Virus record (IMG/VR): IMGVR_UViG_3300023216_000815
Location: 1 to 24,087 of that record
Source: a virus
Strand: one strand, 5' to 3'
Length of the DNA stretch: 24,087 nt
Every line of letters starts with the position of its first letter. Within the stretch, counting starts at the first letter, position 1. The notes under the pieces are model-generated. The model was not told the DNA's origin and searched no databases. It saw only the letters and a program-made list of their open reading frames with translations. Position numbers and translations under genes: made by a program. Positions 12,889-19,530 of the stretch are shown piece by piece.

Positions 12889-13387
12889 CCTTCGAATTAA
12901 TCATCCAGATTGGACATTACACAAGATCGGTCAAGCAGTTGATAGAACTAGAGAACGTGTACGCCAAATCCTTATAAGTGAGAATTTGGAACAACGTTCA
13001 ACCAAGGCAGCATATTCAAGACTGCCATCACATCTTAAGAAAGGTCCGCCTTGTCCGAAATGTGGAACACTTGTCCCTTATAGGGAGAGATCTTATGAGA
13101 GCGGATACAGAGGTGGATCTTACCCAAAATATTGTAGTGCTGAATGTCTTCCAAGGGAAGAAACTATTGAATTGATATGTTTCTACTGCACTAAAGCTTA
13201 TGTACTAACAATCCCACAAGCTAAGAGTCGTCAACGTCGAATAGCAAAGGGGTTATATAAGGCAACCTATTGTAGTCACTCATGTAGTAGTCATGCTTAT
13301 TGGGATGTTGTTCACGGTAAAACACCTAATGACTTTAACTACAATCTTGAACTTGGCCCCAAAGGTATTAAAAGAGAGCTATCGTAA
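12863..13387 (+). CDS. HTH (sigma70 region 4-like) plus double zinc-site protein, paralogue 2 (174 aa)
   Basis: Overlaps paralogue 1 by 26 bp and repeats its architecture. The HTH is at about 17-37 (WTLHKIGQAVDRTRERVRQI), followed by RSTKAAYSRLPSHLKKGPPC and eight Cys in the same order: CxxC (64, 67), CxxxC (91, 95), CxxC (106, 109), CxxxC (137, 141). The link and first zinc unit are alike in DNA as well (around 12529-12570 and 13027-13080), showing that the pair arose by tandem duplication. The last 30 residues differ. Its stop overlaps the ATG of the SLOG gene (TAATG). Function as for paralogue 1. Confidence 0.75.
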   Translation: MTIRQTVIDLRINHPDWTLHKIGQAVDRTRERVRQILISENLEQRSTKAAYSRLPSHLKKGPPCPKCGTLVPYRERSYESGYRGGSYPKYCSAECLPREETIELICFYCTKAYVLTIPQAKSRQRRIAKGLYKATYCSHSCSSHAYWDVVHGKTPNDFNYNLELGPKGIKRELS

Positions 13388-13737
13388 TGAATATCTTAAT
13401 TTGTGGGGATCGACACTACAAAGATTGGAAAAAAATTCAGGATTATCTGCAAACCTTAAACCCAACAAGTGATGTAATCATTCATGGAGCAGCTAAAGGG
13501 GCCGATAGTTTGGCTGGAAACCTAGCAACCTCTATGAAGATGAAGGTCCTTGAATTTCCTGCGAAATGGGAAGAATTCAATCGGGCTGCAGGTTCAATTC
13601 GAAATCAACAAATGATTGATGAGGGGCATCCTGACCTAGTGGTATATTTCCATGACAATCTAGACGATAGCAAAGGCACAAAGGATATGGTTAATAGAGC
13701 AACGAGGATAAACATCCCCATATTAGCGAATCCTTAA
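13387..13737 (+). CDS. DUF2493 / SLOG-family Rossmann-like protein (116 aa)
   Basis: The start NILICGDRHYKDW, then VIIHGAAKGADSLA at about 30-43, then a block FPAKWEEFNRAAGSIRN and FHDNLDDSKGTKDM match DUF2493 of the SLOG superfamily (G..RGADSLA, PA.W...GRAAGP.RN, SKGT). Such single-domain proteins have a Rossmann-like fold and are thought to bind nucleotides or nucleotide-derived ligands. They are widespread in phages and their exact role is not known. At 116 residues it is a normal-length single domain. It starts on the stop codon of paralogue 2. Confidence 0.85.
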   Translation: MNILICGDRHYKDWKKIQDYLQTLNPTSDVIIHGAAKGADSLAGNLATSMKMKVLEFPAKWEEFNRAAGSIRNQQMIDEGHPDLVVYFHDNLDDSKGTKDMVNRATRINIPILANP

Positions 13738-13760
13738 CCCTGGAAAATTAAGGAGAATTT

Positions 13761-14033
13761 ATGATTGAAGTTCAACTACGAGATGCTTGTTTTTCTTGCA
13801 ATGGAAGGGGCACCTTTCGTAGCAAAGAGGTAATTTCTTCAATGTGTGCAGATTGCGAGGGCTTGGGGTCAATTTATACTTGGATATCTATTGAAGAATT
13901 AAGTAATATGACGGCTGAAATTCAATTACAAAAAATAGAAAGATCCAAATTCCCATCGATTGAGGAAAATATATTTCAAAACCCTTTCTCAACAGATAAT
14001 GATTTAAATATAACCCCAAATCCGAATATTTAA
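13761..14033 (+). CDS. DnaJ-type zinc-finger protein (90 aa)
   Basis: Two CxxCxGxG repeats, CFSCNGRGTF at about 10-19 and CADCEGLGSI at about 29-38, are the zinc-binding repeats of the DnaJ central domain. A short hydrophobic helix follows (YTWISIEEL). There is no J-domain, so it is not a chaperone; isolated two-repeat proteins of this form are common in phages with unknown roles. The tail is polar, Asn- and Pro-rich. AAGGAG lies seven bases before the ATG, one of the stronger ribosome sites in the region. Confidence 0.75.
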   Translation: MIEVQLRDACFSCNGRGTFRSKEVISSMCADCEGLGSIYTWISIEELSNMTAEIQLQKIERSKFPSIEENIFQNPFSTDNDLNITPNPNI

Positions 14034-14047
14034 GGAAGGTCGAATAA

Positions 14048-14731
14048 ATGACTAGCAAACGAATCTATAAGGTCACATTAACAGGTTGGGTGGTTAAGAA
14101 TGAAAATGATTCCGAGGTCAATGAATGGACCAAAGAATCTATTCTCGATGCAATAGTTGGTGAACAGTTAATGGTTAATTTCATCGACAGCAATGACATG
14201 GTAGTCACTCCAACTAGGTCAGATGTTGTCCCTGAAAAACGTAAGCCAGGCCGTCCCCCTAAGGTAAATAAGACAGAGGCCGAAGATGACAAAGCTAAGG
14301 CACTAAAATATGCTGCTGTATATGGTGCAGGAGATAAAAAACTCGAAGAGTTGGAAGAAAAGTGGGATGGAATCATCCAAGAAGCAAATGTGGATAATAC
14401 CGATAAGTATCCAACCGATCCTGCACAAGAGGGACGAGATGCAGTTAAAGCTGACGAAGAATTTGAGGAACTGGGAAAATTAATACTCGCAAGTCAACAA
14501 CCAGGTACTAATTCTCAAGACCCAGATGGGCCGGTCTATGATGAATCAGAAGTAATACCCGGAGTCGCTAATACAGTTGGTCAGAACTTGGCACAAGAAG
14601 CGTTAGATTTAATTGAAGCAAAGGATGAGATAGACAAACGACAGGCTGATGAATCTGATGGGCCATCCCCATTGGTAATGGAATTCGAGGGCGATGATGA
14701 AGAGGCCGATGATTCAGAGATGTCTTTATGA
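14048..14731 (+). CDS. Acidic protein with an AT-hook motif (227 aa)
   Basis: The N-terminal 55 residues look like a small strand-rich domain (YKVTLTGWVVKNE). Then comes EKRKPGRPPKVNK at about 63-75, a canonical AT-hook core (GRP flanked by basic residues) that binds the minor groove of A+T-rich DNA. The remaining 150 residues are helical to disordered and strongly acidic, ending in GDDEEADDSEMSL. The same motif type occurs in the proteins at 16135 (three copies) and 19520. AAGGAAGG is the ribosome site. Its stop overlaps the ATG of the third HTH-zinc paralogue (ATGA). Confidence 0.7.
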   Translation: MTSKRIYKVTLTGWVVKNENDSEVNEWTKESILDAIVGEQLMVNFIDSNDMVVTPTRSDVVPEKRKPGRPPKVNKTEAEDDKAKALKYAAVYGAGDKKLEELEEKWDGIIQEANVDNTDKYPTDPAQEGRDAVKADEEFEELGKLILASQQPGTNSQDPDGPVYDESEVIPGVANTVGQNLAQEALDLIEAKDEIDKRQADESDGPSPLVMEFEGDDEEADDSEMSL

Positions 14732-15141
14732 GCTCACAGCCAATTAACCGAGACAGACACACTAAATGGAAACAAGCCGTTGAATATCGAAAAGCATTTC
14801 CTGAGATGACGTTAAGGGAAATTGGAGATGCCGTAGGCTACACACGAGAACGTATCCGTCAAATCCTTTCCGTGGAAAACTTGTCAACCAGATCTAGTGG
14901 TAGGGTTTATGGTAAACCTAAATCGCTTTGTTTAACCTGTAATCAGCCAGTTCCACGAAGGCGAATGTTATACTGTAGCCCAGAATGTAGGCATCCAAGC
15001 GGAAAAACAACTTTCCTTTGCGTCCAGTGTAATCAACCTGTAACTGTGATGACTTCAATCTATAAAAGTCGATCTTCTCGATCTTCAAATATTTATTGCA
15101 ATCGAACTTGTAGAGATTTAGGACATAAATTAAAAGGTTAA
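14728..15141 (+). CDS. HTH (sigma70 region 4-like) plus double zinc-site protein, paralogue 3 (137 aa)
   Basis: The shortest of the three paralogues. The HTH at about 28-47 reads MTLREIGDAVGYTRERIRQI, the closest of the three to sigma70 region 4.2. Then SVENLSTRSSGRVYG leads to the same eight-Cys order: CxxC (68, 71), CxxxC (83, 87), CxxC (98, 101), CxxxC (124, 128), with compact intervals. The protein is strongly basic. It is separated from paralogues 1 and 2 by three unrelated genes, so it is an older or relocated copy. Translation is coupled to the AT-hook gene by ATGA overlap. A DNA-binding regulator is the most likely role. Confidence 0.75.
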   Translation: MSSQPINRDRHTKWKQAVEYRKAFPEMTLREIGDAVGYTRERIRQILSVENLSTRSSGRVYGKPKSLCLTCNQPVPRRRMLYCSPECRHPSGKTTFLCVQCNQPVTVMTSIYKSRSSRSSNIYCNRTCRDLGHKLKG

Positions 15142-15145
15142 CTTC

Positions 15146-15607
15146 ATGACTATCACAACTAATGACCTTCATAACATGGCCCAACAAGGGGCTACAATGA
15201 ATATCCATCTAACCAATGAGGACCTTCTCCCCACATTGATTATAAGCACTGAAGATAATCAACTTGGAATATATGGGCTAAGTGGCTCTAAAGATGAGAT
15301 TCCCCATCTAGTTTTTCATCAATTACGGGAGAGTAATGCAAAAGCTTATGCATTTGTAGCTGAAGCATGGGCTACCACTTTTTATGAAGAAGTTAAGAAA
15401 TATGATCGAGTTCAAGACATGCCCCTAGATGATCGATATGAAATGGTTCAAATTGTTCTAGTGGAAAAGAACAAAGGTATAGTTGGTGGGTCAAACGCTA
15501 GGATCGATCGACCTGGAACTCACACTAAAACATTAGGACCATGGGAAAACATTGCTAACAGTGAGGATGTAAAGCTAGTCTCAGACTACTATATAACTGA
15601 ATGGTGA
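15146..15607 (+). CDS. Hypothetical protein (153 aa)
   Basis: An unrecognised 153-residue protein with a mixed alpha/beta look: strand-rich early part (PTLIISTEDNQLGIYGLSGS), a central helix (ESNAKAYAFVAEAWATTFYE), then a strand (YEMVQIVLVEKN). No Cys cluster or membrane helix is present. AAAAGG lies about seven bases before the ATG, and the gene begins 4 bp after paralogue 3. An in-frame ATG at 15197 also exists, but 15146 has the better context. It overlaps the next gene by 7 bp. Confidence 0.66.
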   Translation: MTITTNDLHNMAQQGATMNIHLTNEDLLPTLIISTEDNQLGIYGLSGSKDEIPHLVFHQLRESNAKAYAFVAEAWATTFYEEVKKYDRVQDMPLDDRYEMVQIVLVEKNKGIVGGSNARIDRPGTHTKTLGPWENIANSEDVKLVSDYYITEW

Positions 15608-15870
15608 ACATTCCGAATGGTTCCGATTATCGTTTCCTCTATGTCTTTCTCTATAACAAAGGTAGAGGTTGGCAAATCGCAGAAACGACGGATAAACGAG
15701 ATCTCTCACAAATTCTGATAGATAATGGATACGAAATAATTTACCACCCCGAATATGATGGCGATATTGCAGTAGGTAAGAAGGAAGGGAGTATCGTCGG
15801 AGTAGCCACAATATTTGATTTATGGGCAATAGATATAACTGACCACACTCCAACAAAGGAACAAACGTAA
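15601..15870 (+). CDS. Hypothetical protein (89 aa)
   Basis: The ATG lies within the last codons of the preceding gene and the stop directly abuts the next ATG. The 89-residue product looks like a small alpha/beta domain (DYRFLYVFLYNKGRGWQIAE, then a helix, then YEIIYHPEYDGDIAVG). Nothing identifies a family. Both junctions fit coupled translation within the long 11800-16071 operon. Confidence 0.62.
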   Translation: MVNIPNGSDYRFLYVFLYNKGRGWQIAETTDKRDLSQILIDNGYEIIYHPEYDGDIAVGKKEGSIVGVATIFDLWAIDITDHTPTKEQT

Positions 15871-16071
15871 ATGGGACCCTTCAAACGTAAGAAAAAAGAA
15901 TTAAAGAAACCACTAGAAGAAATCCTCCAACCAGAACCTGAGCAAGAATCTGTTCACGAATATATGATAAATGTTGCTGAATATCTAGAGGTGCAAAGTC
16001 GAGTAGATTTGCGAACTTCTGAACTTGATGCTATTCAACAACAATTAGATGATTTAAGGAATGAACAATAA
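15871..16071 (+). CDS. Small basic/coiled-coil protein (66 aa)
   Basis: The N-terminus is very basic (FKRKKKELKKP) and the second half is a charged helix likely to form a coiled coil (SELDAIQQQLDDLRNEQ at the C-terminus). It is the last gene of the 11800-16071 group; its TAA is followed after one base by the -35 box of the next promoter. No motif points to a function. Confidence 0.58.
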   Translation: MGPFKRKKKELKKPLEEILQPEPEQESVHEYMINVAEYLEVQSRVDLRTSELDAIQQQLDDLRNEQ

Positions 16072-16072
16072 T

Positions 16073-16101
16073 TTGACTTAAGGTTATTTATCGGCTATAC
16101 T
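16073..16101 (+). promoter_or_regulatory. Sigma70-type promoter for the AT-hook/SNF2 unit
   Basis: TTGACT at 16073-16078, 17 bp, then TATACT at 16096-16101. The -10 matches the consensus at five of six positions. The predicted leader to the ATG at 16135 is about 26 bases and contains GAAGG. It begins one base after the preceding stop codon. Confidence 0.83.
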
Positions 16102-16134
16102 TTTAATATCAAATTTCAAAAGAAGGTACTTCAT

Positions 16135-16611
16135 ATGCCACGAGGACGACCTAAAGGTTCCAAGAATAAAATAAAAACTCAACCAGTCGAAGTAACTACC
16201 ACCAATCGAGGGCGCCCACCAGGGAGCAAGAATAAGAAAACGGTGGAAGAGCTCACTCCTAAGGCTGAAACCCCTACAAAACGAGGTAGAGGCCGTCCTG
16301 TGGGCAGTGTTAACGTACCTAAGGCCGATCACGTTCCTGAACCCATCCGAGGGTTTCAAGAAGTAATAGCTGCCTTTGGTATGAAAGGGTATCTCAACTA
16401 TAACAATACCCTTAGTATGGAATTACTCCCTGAGGATATGGAAAAGGCTGTTGAGAAATTCTACAATGCCTTCTCGATAAAGCCTGTACGGGCGATTCTT
16501 AATTTCAACAATGAAAAGTTACTGCCATATCTCTATGCTCAAGTTCCAAATCTAGAATGTGGATTAGTCAAAGGTACGGCTACTTGGGAAATCAAATTTC
16601 AGGTTCCGTAA
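16135..16611 (+). CDS. Triple AT-hook DNA-binding protein (158 aa)
   Basis: Three AT-hook cores lie in the first 60 residues: RGRPKGSKNK at about 3-12, RGRPPGSKNK at about 25-34 and RGRGRPVGS at about 50-58, separated by polar linkers. Such hooks insert into the minor groove of A+T-rich DNA, and three in a row should bind clustered A+T tracts. The C-terminal 90 residues are a folded alpha/beta domain of unknown type (GFQEVIAAFGMKGYLNYNN, ending ATWEIKFQVP). It ends 3 bp before the SNF2 helicase gene and shares its promoter, so it may recruit that enzyme to DNA, which is inference. Confidence 0.8.
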   Translation: MPRGRPKGSKNKIKTQPVEVTTTNRGRPPGSKNKKTVEELTPKAETPTKRGRGRPVGSVNVPKADHVPEPIRGFQEVIAAFGMKGYLNYNNTLSMELLPEDMEKAVEKFYNAFSIKPVRAILNFNNEKLLPYLYAQVPNLECGLVKGTATWEIKFQVP

Positions 16612-16614
16612 GCT

Positions 16615-18294
16615 ATGTTAGTTCAATTTCCTTACAATAAAGAATTAATCGACGAAATTAAATCTATTCCAGGGCGTAAGTATCGTCCAAATGATAAAGG
16701 GTGGGATATACCAGAGGAATTCCTCCCCACTGCGGCCGAGATGATTCGCCCCTATTATCCAAATATTGCTGACACTGTCAGTGATTATTTCACGTTAACT
16801 TCTGACGGACCAACGTTGGCGGATATATCCACAGCTACATCTAAAGAAGATCTAATTGAGATTGATAGTCTCAAACTTCTTGAAGATGTGCGTGAGCGTC
16901 TAGATACACCCTTTCCTCTCTATGCCTACCAAGAACTCGCTGTAGCCTTCTTAGAGGCCAGAATCGGGACCAGAGGGGCATTAATAGGGGATCAACCGGG
17001 GTTGGGGAAGACCATTGAAGCTTTAGCTTTTTGCTCCCTACATCCACAAGTTAAACCGATCTTGGTAGTGACACTGGCAACAATTAAAAGGAACTGGTAT
17101 CGAGAAGTTGAAAAATGGCTTCCCGGTATCTCTATTCAAATCATTAACCAAGGTAAGGATCTAATAGATTCTGATGCTGATGTAGTCATCATCAACTATG
17201 ATTTGATATGGAGAGCCAAGATTGAAAAACAACTATTAGCACGAAAATTTCAGATTGTAATATTTGATGAGATAACCTATCTCAAGGAACGGTCTACCAA
17301 ACGGACGAAAGCAGCTCGAAAGCTTGGAAAGGCTGCTGCATTCACTATTGGACTTTCGGGTACTCCAATCCTAAATCGTCCTATTGAGTTCTACACGTTT
17401 TTGAATATGATTAGTCCAAAGCAATTCTCTTCCCAATTTCAATTTGGGATGCGATATTGTAATGGCTATCACAATGGCTTCGGGTACACCTTTAAAGGAG
17501 CTAGTCGTGTGAGTGAACTCCGTCAATTGATTCACCCCTTGATGATTAGACGGAAAAAAGAGGAAGTGTTGACAGAACTTCCTGCGAAAAGCCGTCAAAA
17601 TATCTACATCGACATGCCTGGAAGCTATTTTCAGAACTATCGTGCAGCCGAATTAGATTTAGTTCAAAGCTTAAAAAGCTTAAACCCTGATGATGAAGAA
17701 GCTGATGTCTCCAAAGAGTATGAAGACAAACAGATGTGGCTTCTTTCAAAATTAAACTTCTTACGACATTTAGTAGGATTGGCTAAAGCTGATGCAGCAG
17801 AGGAGATCATCACTAGTTTTGTTGATTCGGGGGAAAAGCTAGTTGTATTTGGACATCACCATGATGTGATGGACAAAATGGATGCATACCTAACGAAGAA
17901 TAAAATCGGGCATGTCACTGTAGATGGACGAACTCCTACTCAAAAACGACAAGATGCAATTGATACATTCCAAGAAGACGACGATTGTATGGTCTTTTTG
18001 GCATCTACGGCAATGGGAATGGGAGTCACACTCACAGCCGCTAGCAATGCTTTATTTGTGGAACGTCAATGGACCCCAGGCATGGAAGAACAAATGGAGG
18101 ACCGAATACATCGGATTGGGCAAAATCGGGGGGTCTTCATTCATTACATGCAGATAGAGAACAGCATCGATGCCAAAATGGCAAAGCTAGTGGAATATAA
18201 GCGTGATGTGTTGGCAGCCGTATTAGATGGAGAACGTCAACGAGATCGTGGGGAGAGCATAATCAACGAACTATTAGGTGAATTATCTAAATAA
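16615..18294 (+). CDS. SNF2-family helicase/translocase of SMARCAL1 (HARP) type
   Basis: A 559-residue superfamily 2 ATPase. The N-terminus (FPYNKELIDEIKSIPGRKYR, then KGWDIP) resembles the HARP-like domain of SMARCAL1-type annealing helicases. Walker A is GDQPGLGKT (125-133). Motif II is DEIT (218-221) where most relatives have DEAH. Motif III is SGTP (248-251), and motif VI is RIHRIGQ (497-503), typical of SNF2 enzymes. Length fits the compact phage form. These proteins translocate on double-stranded DNA and may rewind single strands or remodel replication forks. It is the last plus-strand gene and overlaps the convergent minus gene by 8 bp. Confidence 0.93.
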   Translation: MLVQFPYNKELIDEIKSIPGRKYRPNDKGWDIPEEFLPTAAEMIRPYYPNIADTVSDYFTLTSDGPTLADISTATSKEDLIEIDSLKLLEDVRERLDTPFPLYAYQELAVAFLEARIGTRGALIGDQPGLGKTIEALAFCSLHPQVKPILVVTLATIKRNWYREVEKWLPGISIQIINQGKDLIDSDADVVIINYDLIWRAKIEKQLLARKFQIVIFDEITYLKERSTKRTKAARKLGKAAAFTIGLSGTPILNRPIEFYTFLNMISPKQFSSQFQFGMRYCNGYHNGFGYTFKGASRVSELRQLIHPLMIRRKKEEVLTELPAKSRQNIYIDMPGSYFQNYRAAELDLVQSLKSLNPDDEEADVSKEYEDKQMWLLSKLNFLRHLVGLAKADAAEEIITSFVDSGEKLVVFGHHHDVMDKMDAYLTKNKIGHVTVDGRTPTQKRQDAIDTFQEDDDCMVFLASTAMGMGVTLTAASNALFVERQWTPGMEEQMEDRIHRIGQNRGVFIHYMQIENSIDAKMAKLVEYKRDVLAAVLDGERQRDRGESIINELLGELSK

Positions 18295-18487
18295 TATTAA
18301 AGAGTTCCGCAAACTTTTGAGATTCGATGATATATCCCTCTAAATGTTCCTCAGGATATTTAAGCCGGATTATACATTTTAAACAAAGTCTTCCATGATG
18401 GTTCCAATCATTTAAATGTTCTTCATGGTGGATTGGATATATCAGCATTCGGTGGCAAATAGCACAATCAAGGACAAATCCCTGCAT
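18287..18487 (-). CDS. Small zinc-ribbon-like protein (66 aa)
   Basis: Last gene of the minus-strand group. The ATG at 18487 gives 66 residues; a GTG at 18535 would add 16 but overlaps the upstream gene by 32 bp. Two Cys pairs, CAIC at 8-11 and CLKC at about 36-39, bracket a His-rich segment (HHEEHLNDWNHH), a zinc site that resembles the Cys/His frame of HNH proteins, though no full HNH signature is present. The TAG stop overlaps the end of the SNF2 gene on the other strand. Function unknown. Confidence 0.6.
   Translation of the reverse strand: MQGFVLDCAICHRMLIYPIHHEEHLNDWNHHGRLCLKCIIRLKYPEEHLEGYIIESQKFAELFNII
18299..18318. terminator. Weak candidate bidirectional terminator between convergent operons
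   Basis: AAA and AGTT (one bulged G) can pair with AACT and TTT across a five-base loop, giving a seven-pair hairpin within the 3' end of the minus-strand gene. It begins 5 bp after the stop of the SNF2 gene. The stem is A+T-rich and there is no long T run, so termination here is only a possibility. Confidence 0.2.
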
Positions 18488-18503
18488 TGCCACTTCAGAA
18501 TCG

Positions 18504-18911
18504 TCAAACACCGTTGTTCTTAAGAGTACAAACACCCAAAGCCAGAAATTCTTGAACCGTGATATTCATATCGTGGCTTTTATTTATTATCGTATTTAAT
18601 CCCATTTCTTGAATTAAAGCCGTTGCCAGTTCGTGATCGGTCTTGAGCAATCGTTTACTAATCTTCTGATCGACTTCAGGTGGAACCACTTCTCCCAAAC
18701 TCTCTGCATATTCAGTCTTTCTATATGGAGAACTATGGGTTAAGAGTCCAGCTCGTACTTGATTACGAAGTGCATCTTCAACAAAAACAGTCCAAATCAA
18801 ATTAACACGGGTTTCCAGCTTAGAGAATTTAAAGCCAAAACCATATATAGTCCCAGCGGCCGCAAGACTGCCTGTTACGATCCCAACAATTGGTGCCCAC
18901 TCAGCAAACAT
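18504..18911 (-). CDS. Membrane-anchored hypothetical protein (135 aa)
   Basis: The N-terminus contains one hydrophobic segment of about 20 residues (APIVGIVTGSLAAAGTIYGF at 6-25) that should cross or anchor in the membrane. The remaining 105 residues are soluble, mostly helical and charged. The start directly follows the stop of the upstream zinc-ribbon gene. A small phage membrane protein with a cytoplasmic helical tail could be holin-related or an exclusion factor, but nothing specific shows this. Confidence 0.62.
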   Translation of the reverse strand: MFAEWAPIVGIVTGSLAAAGTIYGFGFKFSKLETRVNLIWTVFVEDALRNQVRAGLLTHSSPYRKTEYAESLGEVVPPEVDQKISKRLLKTDHELATALIQEMGLNTIINKSHDMNITVQEFLALGVCTLKNNGV

Positions 18912-19109
18912 TTAATTACCGTGAGAACCATTTAACTTAATAATCATATTAATCGCTATTTCCATCTCAGCCGGGAAATTTCTATTTGCACACTGTAAAC
19001 ACACTAATTCGTAGGTGTTGTCAGGTAAGATTTCTTCATCAATAGTGATTGGTCCACCGCATTTAGGACACGGACATTTAATGTGGGGAAACTGCCCTAT
19101 TGATATCAT
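18912..19109 (-). CDS. Zinc-ribbon protein (65 aa)
   Basis: CPCPKCGG (from about residue 12) and CLQC (about 37-40) form a classic zinc ribbon: a first knuckle followed by Gly and a strand (ITIDEE), and a second knuckle after about 20 residues. A helix follows (AEMEIAINMIIKL). The start overlaps the preceding nuclease gene by 32 bp. Zinc ribbons of this size often act as subunits or adaptors in nucleic-acid complexes. The nuclease next door is a possible partner. Confidence 0.68.
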   Translation of the reverse strand: MISIGQFPHIKCPCPKCGGPITIDEEILPDNTYELVCLQCANRNFPAEMEIAINMIIKLNGSHGN

Positions 19110-19530
19110 CTAGTTTCTCAAAATCTCGAAGACGTTGATAAAGTCTTTTTCGATCATCTGGTTTTGGCTTTAACTCTCGTTGCCACACGACTAGAACATG
19201 GTAGTCACTTCTGGCAAATAAATCTATTCTCTGTTGTTCCTCTTCTGGCTTATGCCATCGTTCCCCATATAACTCTATTATTTTTCGATCTGTTAGATGA
19301 ACAAAATCAGGACAACGTCCCATTAATAAAAATTGACCGTTCCCTGTGTATTTATATGGCATCCCCAAATAACACATGATGCCGAATAACGTCATTTCGG
19401 CGTTATTCGGCTCCTGTCTTGCCAGTCTATCCCAAAATGCTGCAGATTTTGAAATAGTACGGGGATTCCTCGTCGGACCATGCTGATCCCTTTTACGTGG
19501 ACGACGAGTCCTTACCTTATTAGGCGGCAT
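19078..19530 (-). CDS. Vsr-like / EDxHD endonuclease (150 aa)
   Basis: The core EMTLFGIMCYLGMPYKYTG, then CPDFVHLTDRKIIELYGERW-H, then YHVLVVWQREL fits the Vsr fold (PD-D/E-x-K superfamily). It holds Glu45 in the first helix, Asp75 in PDF and His93 after GERW, as in the EDxHD group that includes the phage homing enzyme I-Bth0305I. Vsr itself nicks T:G mismatches left by deaminated 5-methylcytosine. The N-terminal 30 residues are very basic and probably touch DNA. I start at 19530 because GGTGGTG precedes it; an ATG at 19539 is also in frame. Homing endonuclease, repair nickase and restriction-like activity are all possible. Confidence 0.78.
   Translation of the reverse strand: MPPNKVRTRRPRKRDQHGPTRNPRTISKSAAFWDRLARQEPNNAEMTLFGIMCYLGMPYKYTGNGQFLLMGRCPDFVHLTDRKIIELYGERWHKPEEEQQRIDLFARSDYHVLVVWQRELKPKPDDRKRLYQRLRDFEKLDDINRAVSPH

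Noticed and set aside
12319-15141. HTH-zinc proteins as phage sigma factors
   Set aside because: Only a region-4-like HTH is present; there is no region 2 to bind and melt the -10 element.
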